64,000 bases of DNA from Symsagittifera roscoffensis. Taxonomy: Eukaryota > Xenacoelomorpha > Acoela > Convolutidae. Below, piece by piece: positions 1 through 12,003 of the stretch (its first letter is position 1; each line of letters starts with the position of its first letter). The position numbers and the translations under genes were made by a program. The stretch spans positions 1 to 64,000 of the forward strand of contig NW_026971433.1 in assembly GCF_963678635.1 (NCBI RefSeq), written 5' to 3'. The notes beneath the pieces were generated by a model. It saw only the letters and a list, made by a program, of their open reading frames with translations, had not been told where the DNA came from and did not search any database.

Positions 1-2520
1 GGCCACGTACAGTGCCAACACTAAGCCAATCGACAATTTCCTGACATCCCTGACGAAGCTCGCGATCAGGTTCCTGGAGGCCCTCGGGTAGCACGTGGAC
101 AAGAAAGATGGCGTCTACCCCGCTCCCATTCCTCAGAGAAATGCCTCAGATCTTTCGTATCGTGCCTTTGTGGCCAAAACGTCCGCCTGCAACAAGCCCA
201 ACGACATATTATTCAAGTCATGCGTCAATTGTAGCATCATGCCTCACTTTCGTTCAACTAATTTTTCACATGTATTTCTTTTATCACTGATGGAGCATGT
301 TCGAAAGCGTCTTCCCCCAATGTATACACTCTTGGTGATAAAAACAGCTGTGAGTTAGTGTGCGGCTTTGTACTCAGGGCCAGCGTCACGAGGTCAACTT
401 CTGATGATGTCAGATTCCTTCTGACCATTCTTTCCTGTGTATTCCTTACGTAATACATTTGCCTGAACCAGAGTTTGTTCGCCACCTGCTGTACCAACAC
501 TTGTTCGTCATCCACTCCTGGTCTCGGTTTTAACAAGCTGCGAAGTTGGACAGTTCCAACCCCAGAACTTCATCCAGCGCCACACGAGCTGTGCTATGCT
601 CCTTGAATCCCTAGATGACGTTGGAAGTATCAGGCAAGACATCAGGAAGTTCAGAGCGAAGTTTATAGTAACTATTATGATCGACAGCTATGTTCTGCGC
701 GGGAATGATTACGTCGAATAGTCCCTCTGATACTTTAGTAACCATCGTGTACACAAACTGCAAGGATTCTGTCAGCGCTGCATATCCTGGTGAAAATATA
801 AAGACAGTCTTCACCTCGTTCTTATTGAAACGTTGCCACACTGCTTTCTTCACCTCAGTCATGTCCAAAAGGAGCGTCATAATTGCTTCTCTCATAACCT
901 CATTGCTGGAAACTTATTCGTGCATGAGGCGAGTCAGTAGCCCTGTAGGTGATCATTGGAGCCGGCAATTATCGTTACTTGTGGGTCAATACTGAAATTT
1001 TTTTGCACGAATATCGCCATACTTACTGCTTGTCCCCAATCCAGTTTGCAAGCCGTCAGGAAAATCACATCCCGCCGAAGGAGGATCGATGGGTGTAGAG
1101 GTAGTCCAAACTAGCCACCATCAGATACCTAGCTTTTTTGATATCTAGGGGATCATATGCAGCAAACAGCCTATCACCCATCGGTGTCTCCGGTGCTTCA
1201 TATCTCCTGTCATCTCGTTCCACCGGGCTAGCTCGGATTTAAAACCTCGAACTTTCGCGCGGCAAATGGCACGGCGGCTTAGAGATTACCGAAACATCTT
1301 GTGGTACTCTTTTTTGGGTTTGTACTCCATGATGAATTTACTCTTCCGGAAAGGTGGTATCAACCCTCTGGCCCCCCGAGGGACGTCCGTCAGGGTTCGT
1401 GTACTTAAGGGTCCCATGGTTTTGTCATGAGGCAACCCATCGAAATTCATAAACCTGCGCTTGGTGGGGGAGCTGAGTTGCTCTTGCTCTGCTAATAACC
1501 AGACCGCACCCGATAACTGGTACAGTCCAGACACCGTGAGGCCATTACCGTCAATCATTCTTCTGGCGTCTGCTCGACTTGTCAACTTATGCATATTCAA
1601 ATTCGCTAGCATGTCAGCCTTATTTTGCCACTACGCACTGAGATCTGGACGGTTCCAGAGTAACACACTGGTTGATTCAACTTACTCTGCAAGTGCAGTA
1701 GATGACGATGAGCTTCCTGCAGGAGCAAGGGCTATCGCGGGCAAGTTACTCGAACTCGTGGATTCTTAGAACTCATCTCATTAGGTCTTCTCAGCTGGCT
1801 CTCCAATGATTGTCTCCGAGGAGTTTGTCTTCGAGCCTTTTCTTTACGTCCCACCTAGGAGCCGCGAGAGCAGCAACACCCGCTTTGGATGTCAGAGGCC
1901 CAAAACGATTAACGAGTGGATCCAGCACAGTGCTCCTCCTACTGCCTCTGCCAGCCAAGCCGGTCCGCGCCAGGGCGTCAGTCGTCCTGAGTTCTCCTTC
2001 TATCTCTTCGATCCTTGTCTGAAAGGCTTCATTGATCAATCGCGTTCCTTGTAAGGTGTTAAAATGTATGCCATCTCTGGTAATCACGATTGGGTCACTC
2101 ATGCGCAACGTGTTTTCCAAATCCCTGATTCGTAATTCGCCTGAATTTCTCCTGATTAGAATACGGATCATTTCATATCATCGGGTCACATTGCCATTCA
2201 TAAAGTCAGCCCACGGCGTGTCCACTTTAGGATTCTGTGGGATCGTGCACAGCACCATCTGCCTCTGTTTGTATTTCTCTTTCAGTTCATTCAACAAGTA
2301 GACCACCAGAGGTTCCCACCTGCTCTCAGAGGTAACAGGAGCCGTCTCATGACTTTGATTCCCATCCTCACTATTGAGGTGTCCAGCTGGTCTGGGTTCT
2401 GCGATTCCATCATTTTGATCACTTGGGCCACAGAGGCTCGTCCAAAAGATATGACCATGGTGTGACCAGTCACAAAGATCTCTTTCAGGTCCCTCACTAA
2501 GCTATCTCCTACAATCAGAT
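1..2520 (-). pseudogene. Decayed SGNH-hydrolase ORF, left copy
   Basis: Minus-strand fragments match the 995-codon SGNH ORF of the young element along its length. About 2,291-2,520 holds the block I motif read as IVGDSLV, but the block III motif has become GIK, so the catalytic Asn is lost. About 1,791-2,171 holds the block V motif DGIHF and the following RFGPL-like stretch. About 1,286-1,612 holds the middle region with DKTMGPL, 611-895 the SPGYA part of the second SGNH-like domain, and 258-536 the LWFRQM part. The window starts inside the gene. It is parallel to 14,656-17,185, with an offset of about 14,664. It is a pseudogene with several frame changes. Confidence 0.8.
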
Positions 2521-3634
2521 GACGACTCCCTGAAGGAGTTGCTTATGGCAGAGTTCCAACTCAATCCGTTCACGCAGGTTTGCGGAAGCTCCGCAGCAAT
2601 TGCAAGAAGAAATTGCGGACAGCAAGATTCTTTCTGACAGTCACCAAACGAGATCTCGAGGCAGTTTAGCCTCGTGTCAGACCCGCTGGCTCAATGACTC
2701 GTGGCGTTCGTTCTGAATTGCTTGAGAAGCAATCCGTGTCTTGGTAAGGGACACCCCTATCCAGCGTCCGTCCGCTGTTCATGTTGATTTCTTTCATCAC
2801 CGCTCTGGCTATCTGATTGAACTACTGAAATTGGGGAGTCATATAGGTATCCGAGGGTTCAGGTATCGTGTTCCTGTAACTTGAAGCAGATTGCGACGTC
2901 CGCGGAGGGGCCACGGACTGCCTAGCAATACACAGCTCCTGTGTCTTTGTACTGGGAGGCGCATCATTGGACATATCTGAGTTCAATGTCGCTAGGACCT
3001 CCGGTGAGATTTAGCCCACCTTCGCCATGTATAACTCCTTCAGAAGATTTATCTCTTCTTTCTTGAGGGTTATCTGCAGTTCATGAAATTTCTTCTTCCA
3101 TTCGTCTTGTTCTCGGGCTATCGCCTTGTACTCCTCCAACTTGGCATGCAACTCCTGCCAGTCTTTCTCTTTCTTGTCCAAGGTCTCAATGGTTTCCGAA
3201 CTCTGGATCACCATTTCGCTCATCCTGACCTTCTTCAGTGGATGAGCTGCTGTTGTGCTGTTGAGTAGTCTGCCGAATGTGATGGGCCCGGCACATCACG
3301 TGATCGCTTGGCTCCAATGAGAGGCTGCATAGGCCGAACAGGTAGGGGCATCTCCCCATGGCCGATGATCCCTCTGCTCGCCTAGTCTTGGTTCACGAGC
3401 TAAGTCGTGACCAGACATTGCTCCTTGTCGCCATTTCATGAGTCTGTTTCCGCCTCTCTCGTCGGTCCCGGATTCGCCGAAGGCCAACATAAAGACATTT
3501 TTTGTATTTTCGCATTGCATTAAGGAGTGCGACGTTGAACATCGCCGACTCCAGGTCTTCTAGTGCGAAATTACAACCCAACAAGCGTCGATATATATCG
3601 TCTTGAAATCCATCAAGTCGTTAGTATCACTCAT
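2521..3634 (-). pseudogene. Decayed ORF2 (coiled-coil protein), left copy
   Basis: The probable ATG lies at 3,634 on the minus strand (reading MSDTNDL in the related right copy). The segment at about 3,296-3,580 contains HDLAREPRLGEQRDH, which matches the FDLARNPGLSN region of ORF2 in the young element. The segment at 3,011-3,223 is a charged heptad-like coiled coil (KKEEINLLKELYMAKVG). Frameshifts and stops separate the parts. It lies directly upstream, in minus orientation, of the SGNH remnant, as in the young element. The function of ORF2 is unknown; the coiled coil suggests self-assembly. Confidence 0.7.
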
Positions 3635-4046
3635 TTCTCTTCGTGATGGTTTCGTCTCTTCTTTCTTCAATTCCGATTAAACTTCAATAAACAAGCGTGA
3701 ATCAATCACGTTCTAGAGACACGACACAACATAGATTAATCATTACGAGTTGTTTCATCTCCAATATGTTTCATTCACAACTTTTTTAAGAACAGATAAT
3801 TTGATTTCTCTTTTTGTTCTCAGTTTAAAAGGTAGCACCGAGGTCTTGTCAAAAAAATATAATTGAGCGCTGCCACCTTTCGTACCTTAAGTGTTTCAGG
3901 TTCCAAGACATAAATATCACATAAAAACAACCTAATGATAACATAACAAATAATATCACACATCAACACTATGACAAAAAAACCTAAAAACTAATAAACA
4001 TCCTGAAACCTACTCCTATGTTCAAAAGAAAACCTAACACGACTTA
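3635..4046. other. Non-coding AT-rich spacer between Pol tail and ORF2 (left copy)
   Basis: About 400 bases with many A/T runs and no supportable ORF. It corresponds in position to the spacer at 31,907-32,395 of the young element and is repeated nearly base for base at about 7,341-7,760 and, more diverged, at 18,277-18,690. It may hold an internal promoter or splice signals for the downstream ORFs, but nothing specific can be pointed out. Confidence 0.6.
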
Positions 4047-4191
4047 TTAGCACCGAATATGGCTCTGGCATATGCTCAGACAAAATTTCTTTTGTAGGTA
4101 CACCTCTAGGTCTGTTTCCGAAAATATTAAATGTACTAAGACATATAACTCTCTCGGATGCATATTTCTCCTATTGGGATCATAGACCGGT

Positions 4192-4238
<47 letters not shown>

Positions 4239-5270
4239 ATCCCTGAGTCGAGCTAGGGCCAGCACCAAGCTCTCGGGATTTACGTGTTGTCTATCAATGC
4301 CCTTAGTTGCCAGGAAACAAAAATATTTCCCTGATATATGTCATGCAACAGGGGGCAGCGCTATCAACCCTGCAAAAAACCGGGCCTCTGTTTCCATAAA
4401 AACTCGATATTCGTTTACACTTTCTTAAAGTCGGCCGCTAGTGTTGTTTTAAATTTTACATCCGCGGTTATCGCTATAGCGCACGTACGTTCCGTGAGTA
4501 TGAAATTGCTATCTGTGACAAAAATGTTTGTTGAGTAGTGATTCGGTTGATCACCATATGATTCGAAAAATCGTCCAGAAGGCGGTTTTTCAACGGTTTT
4601 GCTCTCTGTTTCCAGGTCTCCTGTAGCAGAAAAACATTGGATTCTGGAGCACATGAGGGACCATCTGGTGCGACCCAGATGGAATCGGTGTTGTCGAGAC
4701 TAATGTATTTGATGCTAGTCTGATTGACTGCAGGTAGATCCTGGAGCCATTCAAGTACTCACAAACTCGTCAACTCTTGCTCGTGCATCTGTTCCATCTG
4801 AGGTTCGCACTCCACGTCCGGTTAAAAGCGATCGTCGATCCAGTCCTGTTCTGTATCTTGGACGAGTTCGCTTCTTTATGGCACCATTATTTCGTGCAGG
4901 CCCACTATCGAATTCATCATTTCGCTCAGAAACATTCTGTCCATGACGAAGTTCTTCGCCATACGTACTGTGTTTCTTCTTGTTATTTCCTTTTTTTGCC
5001 ATGGCGTGTTTCCATGGTGAAGGGCAAGTAATGCTGTAATCCTTTATCAATTTTAGTTTGCTCTGGGCAGTCCCAGTATTCTTCGGCAAACGGAATGGTC
5101 TGGTCGTCAACCTCCACACGATCGGTTAACTCCAGCTCCGGTAACTTATCACATCCCTCTACCATTTCATTACAGTCGTTTTTTTCGCGTGTGCCTCTCT
5201 CGCTTGCCTCGCAGGCAGGGTCCACTACCAAATAGTCCTCATCTTGGATGTCGACCGGGATACACCAGTC
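4047..5270 (-). pseudogene. Decayed Pol C-terminal extension with macrodomain-like module, left copy
   Basis: On the minus strand, 4,983-5,270 reads YLVVDPACEA, GTREKND and PFAEEYWDCPEQ, matching the end of Pol in the young element without the stop found there at 30,734. Further on, 4,415-4,540 reads TDSNFIL and AIAITADVKFKTTLAADF, a close match to the start of the macrodomain-like module. At 4,070-4,270 PVYDPNRRNMHPRELYVLVH matches its end. A GA microsatellite sits inside this coding stretch. The AITAD and PVYDPNR motifs are well kept although the gene is dead, which argues that the module was under selection before decay. Confidence 0.75.
4194..4235. repeat. (AG)21 microsatellite inside macrodomain pseudogene
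   Basis: A perfect run of 42 bases of alternating A and G. On the minus strand it encodes a Ser-Leu string inserted between LRDI and PVYDP of the macrodomain remnant. The same place holds only 20 bases of the repeat at 7,900 and an interrupted short seed at 18,830. Confidence 0.95.
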
Positions 5271-5700
5271 CTCAGAACCCTGCAGTTGGTCCTGAAAAGA
5301 TCCAGGCTGGGGTTGTTTTTCTTGCTGCTCAGTTGCTTAGGCGTCGGCACCGTCGTCTCCTGTTCACTCGCGTCCGCGTTGACAACTAACAACCTCACAG
5401 CCAGTATGACACTAGCCACCAATACCGGCTGGTTTGTACAGGCAACCACGTGGAGAACAGCTCCTCCACGTCCCACACTAACACTAAGTTTCCGCGATTG
5501 GGTTACCATAACGTTGCGCCAGGCAGTGAGGATAGTCCCTATGGATCATCAAAATGTTCCTCCGGGTACGGTACCCTGAAGCTCCTAGCAATATAATTTT
5601 CCACTTGAAAAATAATTTGACGCACGTCGTCATTTTACTCCCTGGCGGGGACTTCATACGGTAAATCTCCGCTCGCCTTCTTTTTCTGGAATTCACTCAT
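5271..5700 (-). pseudogene. Decayed ORF6, left copy
   Basis: The minus strand at about 5,484-5,696 reads MNSRKRRRAEIYRMK and later a DYPHCLAQRYGNPI-like stretch. The latter aligns with CPCHCLAQTVWYPDH at the start of ORF6 in the young element; a VLVWDVEE stretch in another frame matches CLVWDTEE. Minus-downstream it joins the Pol tail abruptly at about 5,275, a junction that also occurs at about 9,053. Function unknown. Confidence 0.6.
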
Positions 5701-6264
5701 ATTACCCTCGCACAATCTCGTGAAGTTTTCACCCACTACGTCCGGCAACTCGCCTTCAGATCTCTTCGGGACGGCCCGAATGATTTACGTTAACAAGTCA
5801 TTCGACCTCTCCGACATTCTGGGCAACCTCAAGTATTTCGGTACAGATAAGAGTTGATCGATCAAGTTGATCGAGTCATCGCAACCAAAGCCACCATGTG
5901 CGTAGGATAATTACTATTTCAATATGATGCGGAGCTCGAACCCACCAGATGTTTGAAGCCGGTAGGTCTATGATACGCCTCACTATCTTTCAGGTTCATC
6001 TCGTTTTCTAGTCCCTCTCGCCAACGTCCAATCTTCTTCTCCGTCTGTAACGCTCCAGGGAACACTTCCACACTCAAAGAGGTAACAATCCATGGGGACG
6101 CTCCAGGTGTTCCAATGATTCAACCGAGCTGGTCATGCTGTAAAATCTCAAAGCAGTAATCATTTTCACTTTCGTTACACCATGGCAGTCCGCAATTAAT
6201 TGCTTTTCCTTTATGTGCCATATACTAATCTCCAATACAATTAGGCTAGTTGGCGATGCTGCTC
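5701..6264 (-). pseudogene. Decayed ORF5 C-terminal part, left copy
   Basis: Broken minus-strand translation includes SEAYHRPTGFKHLVGS and PWIVTFLSVEVFPGALQ. These align with SEAYGLPLNAKSLIGS and the SWPGVLQ region near the end of ORF5 in the young element. The segment ends at the duplication junction near 6,265. It is the left member of a repeated pair; the other is at about 9,481-10,050. Confidence 0.6.
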
Positions 6265-7340
6265 ACTCAATCCGTTCACGCAGGTTTGCGGAAGCTCCGC
6301 AGCAATTGCAAGAAGAAATTGCGGACAGCAAGATTCTTTCTGACAGTCAACAAACGAGATCTCGAGGCAGTTTAGCCTCGTGTCAGACCCGCTGGCTCAA
6401 TGACTCATGGCCTTCGTTCTGAATTGCTTGAGAAGCAATCCGTGTCTTGGTAAGGGACACCCCTATCCAGCGTCCGTCCGCTGTTCATGTTGATTTCTTT
6501 CATCACCGATCTGGCTATCTGATTGAACTACTGAAATTGGGGAGTCATATAGGTATCCGAGGGTTCAGATATCGTGTTCCTGTAACTTGAGGCAGATTGC
6601 GACGTCCGCGGAGGGGCCACGGACTGCCTAGCAATACACAGCTCCTGTGTCTTTGTACTGGGAGGCGCATCATTGGACTTATCTGAGTTCAATGTCGCTA
6701 GGACCTCCGGTGAGATTTGGCCCACCTTTGCCATGTATAACTCCTTCAGAAGATTTATCTCTTCTTTCTTGAGGGTTATCTGCAGTTCATGAAATTTCTT
6801 CTTCCATTAGTCTCGTTCTCGGGCTATTGCCTTGTACTCCTCCAACTTGGCATGCAGCTCCTGCCAGTCTTTCTCTTTCTTGTCCAAGGTCTCATTGGTT
6901 TCCGAACTCTGGATCACCATTTCGCTCATCCTGACCTTCTTCAGTGGATGAGCTGCTGTTGTGCTGTTGAGTAGTCTGCCGAATGTGATGGGCCCGGCAC
7001 ATCACGTGATCGCTTGGCTCCAATGAGAGGCTGCATAGGCCGAACAGGTAGGGGCATCTCTCCATGGCCGATGATCCCTCTGCTCGCCTAGTCCTGGTTC
7101 ACGAGCTAAGTCGTGACCAGACATTGCTCCTTGTCGCCATTTCATGAGTCTGTTTCCGCCTCTCTCGTCGGTCCCGGATTCGCCGAAGGCCAACAAAAAG
7201 ACATTTTTTGTATATTCGCATTGCATTAATGAGTGCGACGTTGAACATCGCCGACTCCAGGTCTTCTAGTGCGAAATTACAACCCAAGAAGCGTCGATAT
7301 ATATCGTCTTGAAATCCATCAAGTCGTTAGTATCACTCAT
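6265..7340 (-). pseudogene. Decayed ORF2, middle copy (truncated by duplication)
   Basis: A near copy of 2,559-3,634, with the probable ATG at 7,340 on the minus strand. The HDLAREPGLGEQRDH stretch lies at 7,002-7,290, and the coiled-coil end MAKVGQISPEVLATLNS at about 6,680-6,740. The ORF runs into the duplication junction at 6,265 instead of the SGNH gene, so its 3' continuation is the ORF5 end from the left unit. Confidence 0.7.
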
Positions 7341-7760
7341 TTCTCTTCGTGATGGTTTCGTCTCTTCTTTCTTCAATTCCGATTAAACTTCAATAAACAA
7401 GCGTGAATCAATCACGTTCTAGAGACACGACACAACATAGATTAATCATTACGAGTTGTTTCATCTACAATATGTTTCATTCACAACTTTTTTAAGAACA
7501 GATAATTTGATTTCTCTTTTTGTTCTCAGTTTAAAAGCTAGCACCGAGGTCTTGTCAAAGAAATATAATTGAGCGCTGCCACCTTTCGTACCTTAAGTGT
7601 TTCAGGTTCCAAGACATAAATATCACATAAAAACAACCTAATGATAACATAACAAATAATATCACACATCAACACTATGACAAAAAAACCTAAAACCTAA
7701 TAAACATCCTGAAACCTACTCCTATGTTCAAAAGAAAACCTAACACGACTTATTAGCACC
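7341..7760. other. Non-coding AT-rich spacer (middle copy)
   Basis: Nearly identical to 3,635-4,046. No gene is supportable; it is the duplicated spacer between the Pol tail and ORF2. Confidence 0.6.
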
Positions 7761-9052
7761 GAATATGGCTCTGGCATATGCTCAGACAAAATTTCTTTTG
7801 TAGGTACACCTCTAGGTGTGTTTCCTAAAATATTACATGTACTAAGACATACAACTCTCTCGGATGCAAATTTCCCCAATTGGGATCATAGACTGGTAAA
7901 GAGAGAGAGAGAGAGAGAGGATATCCCTGAGTCGAGTTAGGGCCAGCACCAAGCTCTCGGGATTTACGTGTTGTCTATCAATGCCCTTAGTTGCCAGGAA
8001 ACAAAAATATTTCCCTGATATATGTCATGCAACAGGGGGCAGCGCTATCAACCCTGAAAAAACCGGGCCTCTGTTTCCATAAAAACTCGATATTCGTTTA
8101 CACTTTCTTAAAGTCGCCCGCTAGTGTTGTTTTAAATTTTACATCCGCGGTTATCGCTATAGCGCACGTACGTTCCGTGAGTATGAAATCGCTATCTGTG
8201 ACAAAAATGTTTGTTGAGTAGTGATTCGGTTGATCACCATATGATTCGAAAAATCGTCCAGAAGGCGGTTTTTCAACGGTTTTGCTCTCTGTTTTCAGGT
8301 CTCCTGTCTCTCTCGACGATTTTACTTTTTTATCATAAGAATTTTGGCGTGGCTGAGTTATATCCCCACTCCTCGGACAAAACTATCTATAGACTAGGAT
8401 CGAGCAGAAAAACATTGGATTCTGGAACACATGAGGGACCATCTGGTGCGACCCAGATGGAATCGGTGTTGTCGAGACTAATGTATTTGATGCTAGTCTG
8501 ATTGACTGCAAGTAGATACTGGAGCCATTCAAGTACTCACAAACTCGTCAACTCTTGCTCGTGCATCTGTTCCATCTGAGGTTCGCACTCCACGTCCGGT
8601 TAAAAGCGATCGTCGATACAGTCCTGTTCTGTATCTTGGACGAGTTCGCTTCTTTATGGCACCATTATTTCGTGCAGGCCCACTATCGAATTCATCAGTT
8701 CGCTCAAAAACATTCTGTCCATGACGAAGTTCTTCGCCATACGTACTGTGTTTCTTCTTGTTATTTCCTTTTTTTGCCATGGCGTGTTTCCATGGTGAAG
8801 GGCAAGTAATGCTGTAATCCTTTATCAATTTTAGTTTGCTCTGGGCAGTCCCAGTATTCTTCGGCAAACGGAATGGTCTGGTCGTCAACCTCCACACGAT
8901 CGGTTAACTCCAGCTCCGGTAACTTATCACAATCCTCTACCATTTCATTACAGTCGTTTTTTTCGCGTGTGCCTCTCTCATTTGCCTCGCAGGCAGGGCC
9001 CACTACCAAATAGTCCTCATCTTGGATGTCGACCGGGATACACCAGTTCTCA
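7761..9052 (-). pseudogene. Decayed Pol C-terminal extension with macrodomain-like module, middle copy
   Basis: A duplicate of 4,047-5,270. The minus strand at 8,761-9,009 reads VVGPACEANERGTREKND and FAEEYWDCPEQTKIDK, and the macrodomain remnants follow at about 8,120-8,240 and 7,780-7,900. It contains a segment at about 8,310-8,410 (with ATCGAGCAGAAAAACATTGG at its end) that is missing in the left unit but present in the right copy near 19,220-19,350. The left unit has therefore lost it by deletion. Confidence 0.75.
7900..7919. repeat. (AG)10 microsatellite, middle copy
   Basis: Twenty bases of alternating A and G at the same place as the 42-base run at 4,194. Because 20 is not a multiple of three, the reading frame through the macrodomain remnant differs from that of the left copy. 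Confidence 0.95.
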
Positions 9053-9480
9053 GAACCCTGCAGTTGGTCCTGAAAAGATCCAGGCTGGGGTTGTTTTTCT
9101 TGCTGCTCAGTTGCTTAGGCGTCGGCACCGACGTCTTCTGTTCACTCGCGTCCGCGTTGACAACTAACAATCTCACAGCCAGTATGACACTAGCCACCAA
9201 TACCGGCTGGTTTGTACAGGCAACCACGTGGAGAACAGCTCCTCCACGTCCCACACTAACACTAAGTTTCCGCGATTGGGTTACCATAACGTTGCGCCAG
9301 GCAGTGACAAGGATAGTCCCTATGGATCATCAAAATGTTCCTCCGGGTACGGTACCCTGAAGCTCCTAGCAATATAATTTTCCACTTGAAAAATAATTTG
9401 ACGCACGTCGTCATTTTACTCCCTGGCGGGGACTTCATACGGTAAATCTCCGCTCGCCTTCTTTTTCTGGAATTCACTCA
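9053..9480 (-). pseudogene. Decayed ORF6, middle copy, joined to Pol tail
   Basis: Minus-strand 9,262-9,477 reads MNSRKRRRAEIYRMK and DYPCHCLAQRYGNPIAE, matching the ORF6 start CPCHCLAQTVWYPDH of the young element. At about 9,053 the sequence changes to Pol-tail sequence (GAGAACTGGTGTATCC), which in the right copy at about 19,835 is preceded by true integrase-end sequence. This is the scar of a large tandem duplication from ORF6 back to the Pol end. Confidence 0.65.
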
Positions 9481-12003
9481 TATTACCCTCGCACAATCTC
9501 GTGAAGTTTTCATCCATTACGTCCGGCAACTCGCCTTCAGATCTCTTCGGGACGGCCCGAATGATCTACGTTAACAAGTCATTCGACCTCTCCGACATTC
9601 TGGGCAACCTCAAGTATTTCGGTACAGATAAGAGTTGATCGATCAAGTTGATCGAGTCATCGCAACCAAAGCCACCATGTGCGTAGGATAATTACTATTT
9701 CAATATGATGCGGAGCTCGAACCCACCAGATGTTTGAAGCCGGTAGGTCTATGATAAGCCTCACTATCTTTCAGGTTCATCTCGTTTTCTAGTCCCTCTC
9801 GCCAACGTCCAATCTTCTTCTCCGTCTGTAACGCTCCAGGGAACACTTCCACTCTCAAAGAGGTAACAATCCATGGGGACGCTCCAGGTGTTCCAATGAT
9901 TCAACCGAGCTGGTCATGCTGTAAAATCTCAAAGCAGTAATCATTTTCACTTTCGTTACACCATGGCAGTCCGCAATTAATTGCTTTTCCTTTATGTGCC
10001 ATATACTAATCTCCAATACAATTAGGCTAGTTGGCGATGCTGCTCACTCAGTGTATTCAAACAATGACCATTCCCATCCACGTGTCCTTTCATCACTCAA
10101 CTGGAAGCCACGCAAATGCCCTACTTCAACCAATCACTCAGAGAATTTCACTCAGACGATTACGTGGTTGGTTTACCATCCTGCTTCACTACTTTCAAGG
10201 CCAACAGATAATGCAGCACAGCCATATCATGCAGACTTAAGTCATCGTCCAAATCCTGCGCGATCGAATGTTGTGTATAGGTTGTTCCACAAATCAGCTG
10301 AAACCCTGAGCTCCCACCTGGTCGTTAAGCTAGTCATCTAGGGAAAGTCCCACGAACCACATTCAAAGCTCACCTGCCCTTTCAGTTCAGGAACAGAGGG
10401 TTCAACCACTCGTTGCTCCTAAATGATTCCCAGCTTGGGTTGTCCAACCATTAACTTGCCGGTTTTCTTGACTCTCTCGACACAGAAATCGAGGATTATG
10501 ACACGTTCGTAGTCAAAACAAGCCCTTCTGGCTTCCTCGTCCACAGAGGAGTTGTACGCTATTCCTGGTATGCCTGACACATATTGAAATGACTTCAACT
10601 TACACAAGATTGCACAGTCCTTCGGATCCCTGACCATCTCAATAGATTCACGACTCACTTTAGGCTTCTGGTTCGAATATCTCCTCGCCTCCTCTAGCCT
10701 TCGATAGCTCTCTATAGCATTAGAAACCTTGGTCGGTATTAGCAGCTACATGTTCCGGTATAACTCCAGGAGATCACTTAGAAGATTTTGTTCACGATCA
10801 ACTCCCTCAAGTATTTCGGTACAGATAAGAGTTGATCGATCAAGTTGATCGAGTCATCGCAACCAAAGCCACCATGTGCGTAGGATAATTACTATTTCAT
10901 TATGATGCGGAGCTCGAACCCACCAGATGTTTGAAGCCGGTAGGTCTATGATACGCCTCACTATCTTTCAGGTTCATCTCGTTTTCTAGTCCCTCTCGCC
11001 AACGTCCGATCTTCTTCTCCGTCTGTAACGCTCCAGGGAACACTTCCACACTCAAAAAGGTAACAATCCATGGGGACGCTCCAGGTGTTCCAATGATTCA
11101 ACCGAGCTGGTCATGCTGTAAAATCTCAAAGCAGTAATCATTTTCACTTTCGTTACACCATGGCAGTCCGCAATTAATTGCTTTTCCTTTATGTGCCATA
11201 TACTAATCTCCAATACAATTAGGCTAGTTGGCGATGCTGCTCACTCAGTGTATTCAAACAATGACCATTCCCACCAACGTGTCCTTTCATCACTCAACTG
11301 GAAGCCACGCAAATGCCCTACTTCAACCAATCACTCAGAGAATTTCTTTCAGACGATTACGTGGTTGGTTTACCATCCTGCTTCACTACTTTCAAGGCCA
11401 ACAGATAATGCAGCACAGCCATATCATGCAGACTTAAGTCATCGTCCAAATCCTGCGCGATCGGATGTTGTGTATAGGTTGTTCCACAAGTCAGCTGAAA
11501 CCCTGAGCTCCCACCTGGTCGTTAAGCTAGTCATCTAGGGAAAGTCCCACGAACCACATTCAAAGCTCACCTGCCCTTTCAGTTCAGGAACAGAGGGTTC
11601 AACCACTCGTTGCTCTTAAATGATTCCCAGCTTGGGTTGTCCAACCATTAACTTGCCGGTTTTCTTGACTCTCTCGACACAGAAATCGAGGATTATGACA
11701 CGTTCGTAGTCAAAACAAGCCCTTCTGGCTTCCTCGTCCACAGAGGAGTTGTACGCTATTCCTGGTATGCCTGACACATATTGAAATAACTTCAACTTAC
11801 ACAAGATTGCACAGTCATTCGGATCCCTGACCATCTCAATGGATTCACGACTCACTTTAGGCTTCTCGTTCGAGTATCTCATCGCCTCCTCTAGCCTACG
11901 ATAGCTCTCTATATCATTAGAATCCTTGGTCGGTATTAGCAGCCACATGTCCTGGTATAACTCCAGGAGATCACTTAGAAGATTTCGTTCACGATCAACT
12001 CCC
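9481..12003 (-). pseudogene. Decayed ORF5 C-terminal half, internally duplicated
   Basis: Minus-strand 11,616-11,948 reads SYRRLEEAMRYSNEKPK and YVSGIPGIAYNSSVDEEA. These match the ESHRKLDEVRRFYNKK and YVSGVMGIAYNPFLDSEA parts of ORF5 in the young element (about nt 39,070-39,370). Further minus-downstream are the SVEVFPGAL and SEAYHRPTG parts. The stretch from 9,608 is repeated from 10,805, so the ORF5 end occurs twice in tandem. Frameshifts and stops are many. ORF5 has no recognised function. Confidence 0.75.
9608..12003. repeat. Tandem duplication, two units of about 1.2 kb
   Basis: CCTCAAGTATTTCGGTACAG starts at about 9,608 and again at about 10,805, and similarity then continues for the whole unit (offset 1,197). 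Unit 1 ends after ACGATCAACTCCCTC at about 10,808. The matching place in unit 2, at about 12,003, continues into CTTGCCC instead. The shared CCTC at the break is microhomology of a few bases. Differences between the units are few. Confidence 0.92.

Larger units (their letters stand above)
2559..10050. repeat. Tandem duplication, two units of about 3.7 kb
   Basis: Unit 1 spans about 2,559-6,264 and unit 2 about 6,265-10,050. The sequence following 2,559 (ACTCAATCCGTTCACG) recurs at 6,265. The sequence ahead of 6,265 (TTGGCGATGCTGCTCACTCA) recurs at 10,031, and the two share the short overlap ACTCA, as expected for a junction with microhomology. The units differ by few substitutions, a shorter GA microsatellite in unit 2, and an extra segment of about 100 bases near 8,310-8,410 that is lacking in unit 1. 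The duplication is recent relative to the decay of the genes inside it. Confidence 0.92.

Noticed and set aside
1461-1769. Plus-strand ORFs of about 102 codons at 1,461 and 16,125 that are alike
   Set aside because: Both lie opposite the conserved minus-strand SGNH-ORF middle region; similarity follows from the duplicated sequence.
1-9052. A separate, independent third element at the left edge
   Set aside because: The direct ORF6-to-Pol-tail joins and shared junctions fit tandem duplication within the old element better; it cannot be fully excluded without the sequence to the left.
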